From: JAGOTP01 sp964582475
GTDB taxonomy: Bacteria > Patescibacteriota > Patescibacteriia > 2-12-FULL-60-25
Length of the DNA stretch: 64,000 nt
Direction of reading: 5' to 3'
NCBI GenBank assembly: GCA_964582475.1
Contig: CAZOQS010000005.1
Coordinates: forward strand, 1-64,000
The notes beneath the pieces were generated by a model. It was given only the letters and a program-made list of their open reading frames with translations. It was not told where the DNA came from and ran no database searches. The translations under genes were made by a program, and so were the position numbers. Positions 34,981-43,702 of this stretch are shown piece after piece; the stretch's first letter is position 1, and each line of letters begins with the position of its first letter.

Positions 34981-35208
34981 ATGAAACAACCGCTTCTCTG
35001 CTCCGTTGTAGCGATCGAAGACCAAGCTGTACGCCTTCGGACTCCCGACGGCCAAACACTCACCCTTCCGCTTACCTCCATCCATGGCACGCCGATCCCC
35101 TCCGGGACCGTCCGTCTTATGGGCGTTATCCCTGAAGGAGGCCGGGTAGATGACAGCGCCTTCGCCAAAACCATTCTCAACGAACTTCTTTCGCCTCCTA
35201 GATCATGA
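34981..35208 (+). CDS. Small protein of unknown function (75 aa)
   Basis: Begins MKQPLLCSVVAIEDQAVRLR after a TGT, 18 nt downstream of the heat-shock gene. Alternating hydrophobic residues and the turn TPDGQTLTLP suggest a small beta-barrel, followed by a short helix (AFAKTILNELL). There is no signal peptide. Its stop overlaps the VanW start by 4 nt (ATGA), so translation is coupled and the reading frame is likely real. Function not recognised. Confidence 0.7.
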   Translation: MKQPLLCSVVAIEDQAVRLRTPDGQTLTLPLTSIHGTPIPSGTVRLMGVIPEGGRVDDSAFAKTILNELLSPPRS

Positions 35209-37055
35209 CCTCCTCCCCCAAAATCCAACCCGCCGTCTTAATCGCCACACTGGTGGTGAGCTGTTTATGCGCCCTGCTGATCGGAACGTTCGTATGGAGC
35301 GCCCACATCGGCAAAACCTACGACGGAAAAATCCTCCCACGCGTGTCGGTGGCCGGCATTCAAATTGGTGGCCTAGATGAAGAGAAAGCCAACCAGGTGC
35401 TCCGCGCAGAACTGGGACAGGAAAAAGTAAAAAACGTCGAAGTTCAGATCAATACTCAGACCTACGTTCTGAAAGCCGAGACTCCAGACGGTTCATTTGT
35501 TGAACCTTCCTCGACGTTGGCCCGAAAGGCGTTTCTCATCGGACGCTCCTCAAATCCGCTCCGCAATACCTGGGATCGGGTCCGCCTCTCCCTCTGGAGC
35601 AAAATGGAAGTCCCTCTGTCTGTCGACGTAAACCCTGAGCGTTTACAGAAGATTCTTGAACCAAAACTGAGCGACCTTCTTCGAGCCCCTGCTGATGCAC
35701 AGCTCACGATCGCCCCCGATACAGGAGTTGTTACCATCGCCCCAGAACAAGCGGGAGTCTCTATCAGCTGGGAAGACGCAGCCCGCCGCATCCGTGAACA
35801 AATCAATCGTCGTGACAAGAATCCTGTTCAGATCCCACTTGAGGAATCCCGACCAAATCTTGTTGCGGAAGATCTCGCAAATGTACGCGCCGAGGCGGAA
35901 GGCTGGTTATCCAAACCCACCCTTACGTTGGTTGCAACCTCAACTATTAATACCTCCTGGCCGCTCACAACCAGCACGGTTGCTAGTTGGATGAGCGTCA
36001 CTTCAAGTGCTCCACATCAGGCACGGCTCGAACTTGACCGCACGCGCGCAAGCCAAACACTCCACGGATGGCTCGGAACCAGCGTCCGCGCAGCTCAAGA
36101 TGGGCTTCTTGAGCTCGATGATCAGGGAAAACTCAAAACCTTCATCCCACCAAAAGAAGGTCTTGGGCCGGACACGGAGCAAACATTGCAGAATATCCGA
36201 ACCGCTTGGGAACAGAACGCGACCTCGACCGCATTCATCGTGCGCACCCAACAACCAACGATCTTGGGTGATGCCGAACGACTTGGGATCCGTGAATTCA
36301 TCGGCCGCGGAACCTCAGCGTTCCCAGGCTCGCCAACCAACCGACGGAAAAACATCAAACTCGGAATGGAACGCGTACACGGGACTATCATTCCTGCCGG
36401 CGGTGAGTTTTCGATGATGAAAACCCTTGGCCCAATTGATGGAGCAAATGGCTGGCTCCCTGAACTCGTCATTAAAGGGAATCGAACACTGCCTGAGTTT
36501 GGAGGAGGCTTGTGCCAAATTGGAACAACCGCCTTCCGTGGCGCCATGAATACGGGCCTCGAAATTACGGAGCGTCGTAATCACAGCTATCGCGTTCGCT
36601 ACTACGAACCAGCGGGTACCGATGCCACTATCTATGATCCTTCGCCTGACTTTAAGTTCAAAAACGACACGGCGCATGCAATTCTGATTACGGGAGAAAT
36701 TCGAGGAGGAGGAGATATCGTTGATTTCAACTTCTGGGGCACAAGCGACGGCCGAAAAGGGAGCATTAGCCCATCCAGAATTACGAAAATCATTTCACCA
36801 CCCCCTACAAAGCTCGTTGAGACAACAGATCTCGCCCCTGGGGTAAAGAAGTGTACGGAAACGGCCCACGCGGGCGCTACTGCCCAAATCGACTACGTCG
36901 TCGATTACCCCAATGGAGAGAGTAAAAAGGTAACGTTTACCAGCGTCTACCGCCCTTGGCAGGCCGTCTGCTTGATCGGCGTTGCTGCTATTACCCCTCC
37001 CGCAGCCGCAGAGGCTGCGACGATCGACCAAACGGGAATCAACAACTTCAACTAG
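35205..37055 (+). CDS. VanW family protein with peptidoglycan-binding-like domains
   Basis: A 616-aa exported protein with an N-terminal signal anchor (residues ~10-31). Two YoaR-type putative peptidoglycan-binding domains fill ~60-340, and the VanW domain is at ~370-510, with GGGLCQIGTTAFRGAMNTGL and ERRNHSYRVRYYEPAGTDAT as its core. VanW was first seen in vancomycin-resistance clusters, but its biochemical role is not known. A C-terminal beta region with two cysteines follows. It ends an operon with Hsp20 and the 75-aa gene; there are no other resistance genes nearby. Confidence 0.9.
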   Translation: MTSSPKIQPAVLIATLVVSCLCALLIGTFVWSAHIGKTYDGKILPRVSVAGIQIGGLDEEKANQVLRAELGQEKVKNVEVQINTQTYVLKAETPDGSFVEPSSTLARKAFLIGRSSNPLRNTWDRVRLSLWSKMEVPLSVDVNPERLQKILEPKLSDLLRAPADAQLTIAPDTGVVTIAPEQAGVSISWEDAARRIREQINRRDKNPVQIPLEESRPNLVAEDLANVRAEAEGWLSKPTLTLVATSTINTSWPLTTSTVASWMSVTSSAPHQARLELDRTRASQTLHGWLGTSVRAAQDGLLELDDQGKLKTFIPPKEGLGPDTEQTLQNIRTAWEQNATSTAFIVRTQQPTILGDAERLGIREFIGRGTSAFPGSPTNRRKNIKLGMERVHGTIIPAGGEFSMMKTLGPIDGANGWLPELVIKGNRTLPEFGGGLCQIGTTAFRGAMNTGLEITERRNHSYRVRYYEPAGTDATIYDPSPDFKFKNDTAHAILITGEIRGGGDIVDFNFWGTSDGRKGSISPSRITKIISPPPTKLVETTDLAPGVKKCTETAHAGATAQIDYVVDYPNGESKKVTFTSVYRPWQAVCLIGVAAITPPAAAEAATIDQTGINNFN

Positions 37056-37090
37056 AAAACCCTTAGGGTAAGCGAGGAACGCTCTCAACC

Positions 37091-37119
37091 TTGACAAAAA
37101 AGGCCTGTTCGTGTAGTAT
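37091..37119 (+). promoter_or_regulatory. Promoter of the structured RNA
   Basis: TTGACA (37091-37096), 17-nt spacer, TAGTAT (37114-37119). The perfect -35 box and ideal spacing make this one of the best promoters in the window. The predicted start is about 37126, where the RNA's closing stem begins. Confidence 0.7.
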
Positions 37120-37125
37120 TCTTTG

Positions 37126-37319
37126 TTACACGAGGTCTTTAGCAATCCGCATCCACGACAAGCATGGAATCTTATTTTTAGGTGCGTGTGGGCTCCGGCT
37201 CGGACCATCCTATTGCAAGGTTTCTTGGGTGCGGATTGTTTAATACCTGGTGCACCAAAAAACTCCCCGCAGGAACCACTAGCCAAGCGCTATGTTCCGG
37301 CGGGGAATTTGTTTTTTTT
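37126..37319 (+). ncRNA. Structured non-coding RNA, ~190 nt, 6S RNA candidate
   Basis: The stretch has its own promoter and terminator but no ORF. Its first 26 nt (37129-37154) pair with 37227-37252: CAC-AGGT-TT-A-CAATCCGCA-CC matches on both sides with scattered mismatches. Inside are a large internal loop and a small terminal hairpin (TCCG-GCT-CGGA). A long imperfect rod with a central bubble and this length are hallmarks of 6S RNA, which mimics open promoter DNA and binds RNA polymerase. No tmRNA, SRP or RNase P RNA signatures are present. The 6S assignment is inference; a ncRNA gene is much safer. Confidence 0.7.
37256..37319. terminator. Bidirectional terminator between the RNA gene and gdhA
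   Basis: CCCCGCaGGAAC (37265-37276) pairs with GTTCCgGCGGGG (37294-37305), one mismatch. Plus-strand side: TTTGTTTTTTTT follows. Minus-strand side: TTTTTT follows at 37256-37261. It closes both the RNA gene and the minus-strand trxA-trxB-gdhA unit. Confidence 0.88.
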
Positions 37320-37324
37320 CGTTC

Positions 37325-38536
37325 TTAGACTTTCTCCGCAATCCGCTCGACCGCCAAGACGAAGGCAGCGACCCGATCCGTACAACCAAAGCGTTTTGCC
37401 CGTTCCCGAACAGCGGCAGCGCTTTCGGCCATTTTATCGTTCATCTTTTGATAGACCTCTGCTTCCGTCCACTTCTCTGCGTGCATGTTCTGGTACCACT
37501 CGAAATAGGAAACCGTCACTCCCCCTGCATTCGCGAGAATATCTGGGGCGATCGTGATGCCTTGCGCATGGAGAGCCTCGTCTCCTTCTGGTGTCGTCGG
37601 ACCGTTCGCAAGCTCAAGCACCAGCTTGGCTTTGACACGCTTCGCAACTTCACCTGTGAGCTGGTTTTCAAGCGCTGAGGGGGCGAGGACATCACACTCA
37701 GTCGTCAGAAGCTCTTCCTGGCTCAGTGTAGTCGTTCCCGGGAAACCAACCACTGTCCCCTCTTTGGCTTTAAACTGCTCCAAGGCAGGGATATCGAGCC
37801 CTTCAGAGCTCAAGACCCCTCCACGTGAATCCGAGACCGCAATCACGCGATGACCGGCCTCGTGGAACAAGTGGGCGATATGAAGACCTGCGTTTCCGAA
37901 TCCTTGAACAACCACGCGCCAGATATGGTCGGCTGGCATAAGGTCACGATAGGCCTTCCAAACCGCGAATGCTCCGCGAGCCGTCGCTTCCGCACGTCCA
38001 GCGGACCCACCTTTGTCTAAGCTTTTCCCCGTTACAACCGCAGGCGAGGCCTTTCCAACAAGTTGGCTATATTCTTCGGCAAAGACATCCATCAAACGCG
38101 AATTCGTATTCACGTCTGGAGCTGGAACATCCTTCTCAGGCCCCACAACCTCGACCATGCGACGCACGAAGCCCCGCATCACCTCTTCGCGCTCTTCTTG
38201 TGTCAGCGCCTTTGGATCGACGGATACACCGCCCTTGCCCCCACCATACGGAAGACTCAATACCGCACACTTCATCGTCATCCAGAAGGCAAGTGCTTGA
38301 ACTTCATCCAAATCCACTTGTGGATGGAAACGGATCCCACCTTTATATGGACCTCGTTGATTATTCCATTGGACGCGATAGCCTGAGAAATACTTCGTCG
38401 TATCGCCCTGCTTCAAGGGAATCGTGACATGCACCATACGGTCCGCATGCCGTAATCGCTCCACAACCGCTTTATACTCAGGCACAAGCGCAGCCGCTTG
38501 GTCGAGCTGCTTCATGGCGTTTCCTAAAACAGACAT
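37325..38536 (-). CDS. Glu/Leu/Phe/Val dehydrogenase (glutamate dehydrogenase type)
   Basis: Oxidatively deaminates an amino acid, most likely glutamate, with NAD(P). The 403-aa product has the substrate-binding region QRGPYKGGIRFHP near residue 60, the catalytic lysine in LPYGGGKGGVSVDP (~95-108), and a Rossmann domain with VVQGFGNAGLHIAHLF near 210. Length and motifs fit the GDH family; the exact amino acid cannot be decided. It follows trxB by 6 nt, so redox genes and this enzyme are probably co-expressed. Confidence 0.93.
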   Translation of the reverse strand: MSVLGNAMKQLDQAAALVPEYKAVVERLRHADRMVHVTIPLKQGDTTKYFSGYRVQWNNQRGPYKGGIRFHPQVDLDEVQALAFWMTMKCAVLSLPYGGGKGGVSVDPKALTQEEREEVMRGFVRRMVEVVGPEKDVPAPDVNTNSRLMDVFAEEYSQLVGKASPAVVTGKSLDKGGSAGRAEATARGAFAVWKAYRDLMPADHIWRVVVQGFGNAGLHIAHLFHEAGHRVIAVSDSRGGVLSSEGLDIPALEQFKAKEGTVVGFPGTTTLSQEELLTTECDVLAPSALENQLTGEVAKRVKAKLVLELANGPTTPEGDEALHAQGITIAPDILANAGGVTVSYFEWYQNMHAEKWTEAEVYQKMNDKMAESAAAVRERAKRFGCTDRVAAFVLAVERIAEKV

Positions 38537-38542
38537 AGGCTG

Positions 38543-39475
38543 TTATTCGTTATGATCTTGAAGAAATTTCTCCGCATCAAGCGCGGCCATACAACCAGAA
38601 CCCGCCGCCGTGATCGCCTGACGGTAGCGCGAGTCTTGAACATCGCCACAGGCAAACAGCCCTTCGATCTTGGTCTTGGACGTACCTGCGAGCGTCTTCA
38701 CGTAGCCTTTTTCATCCAGATCAACCAGGTCTTTGACGAGTTCGACGTTTGGATCGTGACCGATTGCAGCGAAGACGCCGTCGATCGCCTGCTCCTTGAT
38801 CTCACCCGTCTTCGTATCGCGTAACACGACGCCAACCACCTTTCCGACATCGACACCTTTAATTTCGGTAATTTCGCTGTTCCAGAGAACGGAAATCTTT
38901 GGATTGTTCAGCGTACGATCTTGCATGATCTTCGAAGCGCGGAACGCGTCTCGGCGGTGCACGATCGTCACGGATGTCGCAAAGCGTGTCAGGAAATTCG
39001 CCTCTTCCATTGCGCTATCTCCCCCACCAACAATCATGACGTTCTTGCCCTTGAAAAAGAACCCGTCACACGTTGCACACGCAGACACACCTCTTCCATA
39101 GAGTGCCTTCTCCGATTCAAGGCCTAACCGACGTGCGGTCGCTCCTGTAGAGAGAATCACTGTGCGCGCGTGGTAGGTTTTGCCATTCGCTTCAAGCTGG
39201 AAGCCTCCTTCAATCTGCTTGAGTGTATCCACCCGCTCCGAGACAATTTCGGTCGCGAAACGAACCGCCTGCTCTTTCATGAGCTGCATGAGCTCAGGGC
39301 CCATGACGCCTTTCGGAAACCCAGGGAAGTTCTCCACATCTGTTGTCGTCATGAGCTGACCACCCGTCTCGAGCCCTTCAAACAAAATCGGCGACAAATT
39401 CGCACGCGCCGCATACACAGCCGCCGTCCATCCTGCGGGACCTGATCCGATAATCGCAACACTGCGCCAGTCCAT
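38543..39475 (-). CDS. trxB: Thioredoxin reductase
   Basis: FAD enzyme that reduces thioredoxin with NADPH. The 310-aa protein has the FAD motif GSGPAGWTAAVYAARA at the start, the redox pair CATC (~135-138), the nucleotide-binding GGGDSAMEEANFL near 152, and the C-terminal GLFACGDVQD FAD motif. It begins 3 nt after the trxA stop (TAACCTATG), so the two partner genes are coupled. Confidence 0.96.
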   Translation of the reverse strand: MDWRSVAIIGSGPAGWTAAVYAARANLSPILFEGLETGGQLMTTTDVENFPGFPKGVMGPELMQLMKEQAVRFATEIVSERVDTLKQIEGGFQLEANGKTYHARTVILSTGATARRLGLESEKALYGRGVSACATCDGFFFKGKNVMIVGGGDSAMEEANFLTRFATSVTIVHRRDAFRASKIMQDRTLNNPKISVLWNSEITEIKGVDVGKVVGVVLRDTKTGEIKEQAIDGVFAAIGHDPNVELVKDLVDLDEKGYVKTLAGTSKTKIEGLFACGDVQDSRYRQAITAAGSGCMAALDAEKFLQDHNE

Positions 39476-39478
39476 AGG

Positions 39479-39802
39479 TTACGCGATGTGCTTCGACAAG
39501 TGTTCCATGAAGGCCGCCTTCGACATACTCCCCATGAAGCGATCTACCAACTGACCACCTTTAAAGACGAGAAATGTTGGGATTGAGGCTACTTCATATT
39601 TCTCTGGGGTCATCGGATTCTGATCCACATTCATTTTTCCCATTTTAAGCTTCGCCTCCGGAATCTCCGTCGCAATTTCTTCAATCATTGGACTCATCGC
39701 GCGACACGGACCACACCATTCCGCCCAGACATCCACAACAACCGGGACCTCGGATTTCAAGACTTCTTGTTCAAAATTTGAGTCAGTAAAGATATGTGCC
39801 AT
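39479..39802 (-). CDS. trxA: Thioredoxin
   Basis: Dithiol reductant of the cytoplasm. The 107-aa product has the active site WAEWCGPCRAM near residue 30 and the cis-proline in VASIPTFLVF near 75. The frame runs upstream to 39994, but the standard-length protein starts at 39802 (MAHIFTDSNF, TATG context), after the infB terminator. Confidence 0.96.
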   Translation of the reverse strand: MAHIFTDSNFEQEVLKSEVPVVVDVWAEWCGPCRAMSPMIEEIATEIPEAKLKMGKMNVDQNPMTPEKYEVASIPTFLVFKGGQLVDRFMGSMSKAAFMEHLSKHIA

Positions 39803-39849
39803 AGTTCGATCATGATAGGCCGAGAGAAAAGCTTGAGCAAGCTCCCAAC

Positions 39850-39878
39850 AAAAACACCGAGCTGAGCTCGGTGTTTTT
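39850..39878 (-). terminator. Intrinsic terminator after infB
   Basis: A perfect 13-bp stem, AAAAACACCGAGC and GCTCGGTGTTTTT with a TGA loop, lies 15 nt after the infB stop and before trxA. The stem's A/T ends supply T tracts on both strands. Confidence 0.9.
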
Positions 39879-39893
39879 GTTTCCGCCTTCCGT

Positions 39894-41900
39894 TTAGCGC
39901 GTGAATTCAATTTTGCGCGTCTTTGATTCTTCGATGTAGGCCTCAAACCGATCACCAAGTTCGAGCTTCGTTTTTCCTTTGAACGCAGTACCACCCTCCT
40001 GACCAGCGCCGAGCTCTTTCACCGCTGATTTACCGGACTGGAGCGTTTCGAGGATGCCCTCACCGATTGGATCTTCGCCGCGCCAGACGCGGACCTTGCA
40101 ACCAGTAAGCAACTTCCCTTCCTTCACACGGACACCGACCACCATACGCCCTGGTTCGGTGCGGAAGATTCCAGCAACCTCTGCCTGACCAAGTGGGACG
40201 ATAATCGTTTCTTGAGGCAACAAGGCGTTCAAGCGAGCCAAGATATCATCGAACAATTCGTAAATAATCTTATATTTACGCACATCAACGCCCTTTTCAC
40301 GCGCCGTCACATCCACCGCTGCTGGAATGAGCACGTTGAATCCGTACACGACTGAGGGCTTTGAGTTGGCTGCGCGCTCAATATCCACTTCCATCACGTT
40401 CCCCAAGCCTTTTTGAATCACTTCGACTCCCACCAACTCGTGTGAGACTTTTTCAATCATTCCGAGTAAGGCTTCGAGCGATCCAAGTACGTCCGTCTTC
40501 AAAATAACGTTCAACATGATCTTCTTTTTCGCATCATCGCCCTGAACCGGCATTGCCTTGGTCGCGGTGAAGGCATCAGCCACCTGACGCGTTGGACGTG
40601 TCTTTTTCTGTTCAAGATCGCCTGGATTTTCTGGAACTTCGATCACATCACCCACAACTGGAGGAACTTTGAATCCGAGAATCTTCACGGGCGTGCCTGG
40701 AGGTGCTTCTTTCAACTGCTGGCCATTCCAATCACGCATTGCACGGACACGGCCATAGGCAGCACCCGCGATTCCAAGACAGTCATTGATACGCAACGTT
40801 CCATCTTGAACGATGACCGTCGCCACAGGACCTTCCCCTTTGTTCACGTGAGCTTCGATCACACTTCCAGCAGCGCGCGATGTTGGGCGGGCCATGATGC
40901 GCTCTGGCTCGATGTCAGCTACCAGCAAAATGGTATCGAGCAAGGCATCAATTCCAACACCTGTCTTCGCTGAGATCTTGGCCAAGGGTACATTTCCTCC
41001 CCATTCTTCGACGTTGATGCCGATTTCCGCCAACTGACCCAAGACACGGTTTGGATCGGCGTCTGGTTTATCGATTTTGTTTAAGGCCACCACGAATGGC
41101 AGTTTCGCCGCACGAATAATGTCAGCCGCTTCTTTTGTCTGTGGCTGAACCCCGTCATCCGCAGCGACAACCAGCACGGCGACGTCGGCCACTTTCGCTC
41201 CACGCGAACGCATGACCGTAAACGCTTCGTGACCTGGCGTATCGATGAAGGTGATTTTGCGGCCTGCTTTTTCCACCTGGTAGGCGCCGATGTGCTGCGT
41301 GATTCCACCTGATTCCCCTTCCATGACGTTCGTTTTGCGAATTGCATCAAGCGTACGGGTCTTTCCGTGGTCAACGTGACCCATGATCACAACAACCGGT
41401 GGACGGGTGACGAGTCCTTCGGTCGTGAGCTTCAAACGCTCTTTGATAATGTCTTTTTCTTCCAAGGCATCTTTCCATTCTTCTTGTTTTTCGTTTTCTT
41501 GAACTGCTTTGAATCCAAGCTCTTCGGCGATGATGGCTGCTGTTGTGAAGTCGATGCGTTCGTTCTGGGAAGCCAAAATACCCGCCTTCATCAGCTGTTG
41601 GATCACTTTCGTGACAGGTAAACGCAAAAGACCGGCGAAATCACGTACCGCCAATACAGGCGGGAGGAAGATTTCTGTCTTTGGACGGTTATCAGCAACG
41701 GGCGTCGCCTGCTGCGCTAAAATCTGATTTCGCAGACGTTCACGACGAACGCTTTCCATCCACTTCTGGATAATCTGTTCCGCGACACGATCGTCGACCT
41801 TAATGGCACGCGCTCCAATATCAAAGCCGAGCTCAGGCAGCTTTGTGAGCATTTCATGCGGAGTAACGCGAAGGCGGCGAGCGAGTTCAGAGACGTTCAT
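39894..41900 (-). CDS. infB: Translation initiation factor IF-2
   Basis: GTPase that delivers initiator tRNA to the 30S subunit. The 668-aa product has a short IF2_N segment (MNVSELARRLRVTPHEML), the G domain with GHVDHGKT (~176) and the DTPGHEAF motif (~222), and the C-terminal domains. The long charged N-terminal region of E. coli IF-2 is missing. The start (CCCATG) lacks T at -1. It is a single-gene unit with its own terminator, away from nusA. Confidence 0.96.
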   Translation of the reverse strand: MNVSELARRLRVTPHEMLTKLPELGFDIGARAIKVDDRVAEQIIQKWMESVRRERLRNQILAQQATPVADNRPKTEIFLPPVLAVRDFAGLLRLPVTKVIQQLMKAGILASQNERIDFTTAAIIAEELGFKAVQENEKQEEWKDALEEKDIIKERLKLTTEGLVTRPPVVVIMGHVDHGKTRTLDAIRKTNVMEGESGGITQHIGAYQVEKAGRKITFIDTPGHEAFTVMRSRGAKVADVAVLVVAADDGVQPQTKEAADIIRAAKLPFVVALNKIDKPDADPNRVLGQLAEIGINVEEWGGNVPLAKISAKTGVGIDALLDTILLVADIEPERIMARPTSRAAGSVIEAHVNKGEGPVATVIVQDGTLRINDCLGIAGAAYGRVRAMRDWNGQQLKEAPPGTPVKILGFKVPPVVGDVIEVPENPGDLEQKKTRPTRQVADAFTATKAMPVQGDDAKKKIMLNVILKTDVLGSLEALLGMIEKVSHELVGVEVIQKGLGNVMEVDIERAANSKPSVVYGFNVLIPAAVDVTAREKGVDVRKYKIIYELFDDILARLNALLPQETIIVPLGQAEVAGIFRTEPGRMVVGVRVKEGKLLTGCKVRVWRGEDPIGEGILETLQSGKSAVKELGAGQEGGTAFKGKTKLELGDRFEAYIEESKTRKIEFTR

Positions 41901-41982
41901 GGGCGGATTTTAGGAAAAAATGAATAGGCTGAGAATAGGCTTTTTTCGAGGAACCGTCAAGCAAAAAGGGGTGTATTTTCTC

Positions 41983-42648
41983 TTATTTTACAGCGATTAC
42001 AAAGTGACGCGTTGTAAGCTTCCCGAGGCGAGGTTTCTCGATTTTTTGAACGAATTTGGCAATGAAGGGGAGCTTTTGGAGAACGGGACCGAGCTTCAGG
42101 AACTCAAGACGGGCAGAGAGTGGACCATTCACAGGGTAGACCGTCACCTGGGAAAATCCCGCTTGGGTAAAGAGGTGCTGCAGTCCTTCATGGGTAAAAC
42201 GCCAGTAATCGGCATAGGAGGCGTGATCATTCTTCGCTTCAGGCGCCCCCTCCCCTGCACGAGCGGTTTTTCCGTGGTATCCAGCCATAAACGGCGTACT
42301 TAGGACACACACCCCTCCCTGTTTCAAAATCCGAAACGTTTCTTCAATCGTCTTCCTAGGATCTTGAACATGCTCGAGCACCTCGAGACTGATGACTGAT
42401 CCGACGCTCGCATCGGCAATCTGATCGAGATTTTGGACATCCGAATGAAAATCACAGGCACGGTCAATCGCAAAATCTGGTTCATACCCACCTGCGGAAT
42501 ACGCTTTACCAACAAACAGCGGCTCGACAAATGCCATCTCTTTGGCAAAACGACCACTCGTTCCGAGATCGTAAATCGGTTCGTGCTGAGCCGCTCGCGT
42601 CATCAATTCTACAAATGTTTGGAAAAAAGGATGTGACCGAGAGAGCAT
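41983..42648 (-). CDS. SAM-dependent methyltransferase (class I)
   Basis: A 221-aa protein of the Methyltransf_11 type. Visible: a glycine-containing N-terminal motif (YDLGTSGRFAKEM, ~27-39), an acidic strand end (YEPDFAIDRACDFHSDV), and the SLEVLEHVQDPRKTIEETFR motif near residue 88, followed by ILKQGGVCVLSTPF. Substrate unknown; the position beside gmd suggests a glycan or lipid intermediate. The start was set at 42648 (MLSRSHPFF, TATG) rather than a TTG 12 nt upstream. It is divergent from gmd. Confidence 0.85.
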   Translation of the reverse strand: MLSRSHPFFQTFVELMTRAAQHEPIYDLGTSGRFAKEMAFVEPLFVGKAYSAGGYEPDFAIDRACDFHSDVQNLDQIADASVGSVISLEVLEHVQDPRKTIEETFRILKQGGVCVLSTPFMAGYHGKTARAGEGAPEAKNDHASYADYWRFTHEGLQHLFTQAGFSQVTVYPVNGPLSARLEFLKLGPVLQKLPFIAKFVQKIEKPRLGKLTTRHFVIAVK

Positions 42649-42703
42649 ACAGATGGTCAATGTGACCCCCTACTGATACCATTTTCGGTATTCAATTACC
42701 ACT

Positions 42704-43702
42704 ATGAAAAAAGCGCTGATCACTGGCATCACCGGACAAGACGGCTCCTACCTCGCAGAACTGCTGCTTGAAAAAGGCTACGAAGTTCATGGAATCATGC
42801 GTCGCTCCTCGAGTTTTAACACCTCAAAGATCGATCATCTCTACACGGATCCTCATATTTTTGGCACCAAGCTCTTTTTGCACTTCGGCGATATTTCGGA
42901 TAGCCAAGTCGTTCGCAAGCTCCTCACAAATACCCAACCAGATGAAGTTTATAACCTGGCTGCACAGTCACATGTGCGTGTGAGTTTTGATATTCCAGAA
43001 TATACCGCCGACGTCACGGGTTTGGGTGTCATTCGCATTCTGGAAGCAATCAAGGACTATCAACAGGAGGTTGGAAAACAAGCAAAATTCTACCAAGCCT
43101 CGTCTTCGGAGATGTTTGGGAGCACGCCTCCTCCGCAAAATGAGGCGACACCTTTTCATCCGCGTAGTCCGTACGCCTGTGCCAAAGTCTTTGGTTACCA
43201 CACGACGGTCAATTATCGAGAAGCTTATGACTTGTATGCTGTGAATGGAATTCTCTTCAACCACGAGAGTCCACGACGTGGAGAGACGTTCGTGACTCGA
43301 AAGATTACTCGAGGAATCGCACGCATCTTGGCGGGTCTCGATGAAAAACTCTATCTCGGAAATCTTGAAGCGCAGCGTGACTGGGGCTATGCGAAAGAAT
43401 ATATGGACGCCGCGTGGCGCATGCTTCAGCAGCCGACTCCAGAAGATTTCGTGATTGGAACGGGTGAGATGCACACGGTGCGAGAATTTCTTGATCTCGC
43501 GTTTGAAGCCGCTGGCGTCTCTGATTGGTCAAAGCTCGTTGAGATTGATAAGCGCTACTTCCGCCCAACAGAAGTAGATGCGCTATGCGCGGATGCGAGT
43601 AAAGCAAAGCAGTTCCTCAACTGGACACCAACCACTTCTTTTAAAGATTTAGTCACCCTTATGATGGAAGCTGAGCTCAAAACCTATGGAGTTACACGCT
43701 AA
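42704..43702 (+). CDS. gmd: GDP-mannose 4,6-dehydratase
   Basis: First step from GDP-mannose to GDP-L-fucose. The 332-aa SDR enzyme has ITGITGQDGSYLAELLLEKGY at the NAD(P) site (residues ~7-26), the SSEMFG catalytic segment (~125) and the Y-x3-K pair in SPYACAKVFGY (~149-159). The following SPRRGETFVTRKI is a Gmd hallmark. Overlaps fcl by 17 nt. Confidence 0.96.
   Translation: MKKALITGITGQDGSYLAELLLEKGYEVHGIMRRSSSFNTSKIDHLYTDPHIFGTKLFLHFGDISDSQVVRKLLTNTQPDEVYNLAAQSHVRVSFDIPEYTADVTGLGVIRILEAIKDYQQEVGKQAKFYQASSSEMFGSTPPPQNEATPFHPRSPYACAKVFGYHTTVNYREAYDLYAVNGILFNHESPRRGETFVTRKITRGIARILAGLDEKLYLGNLEAQRDWGYAKEYMDAAWRMLQQPTPEDFVIGTGEMHTVREFLDLAFEAAGVSDWSKLVEIDKRYFRPTEVDALCADASKAKQFLNWTPTTSFKDLVTLMMEAELKTYGVTR

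Noticed and set aside
37126..37319. tmRNA, SRP RNA or RNase P RNA for the structured RNA
   Set aside because: No tRNA-like T arm, no GGAA-tetraloop SRP helix and no RNase P core motifs could be found.
39803..39994. Thioredoxin with a 64-residue N-terminal extension
   Set aside because: It would read through the infB terminator hairpin and part of infB; the standard start at 39802 has the TATG context.
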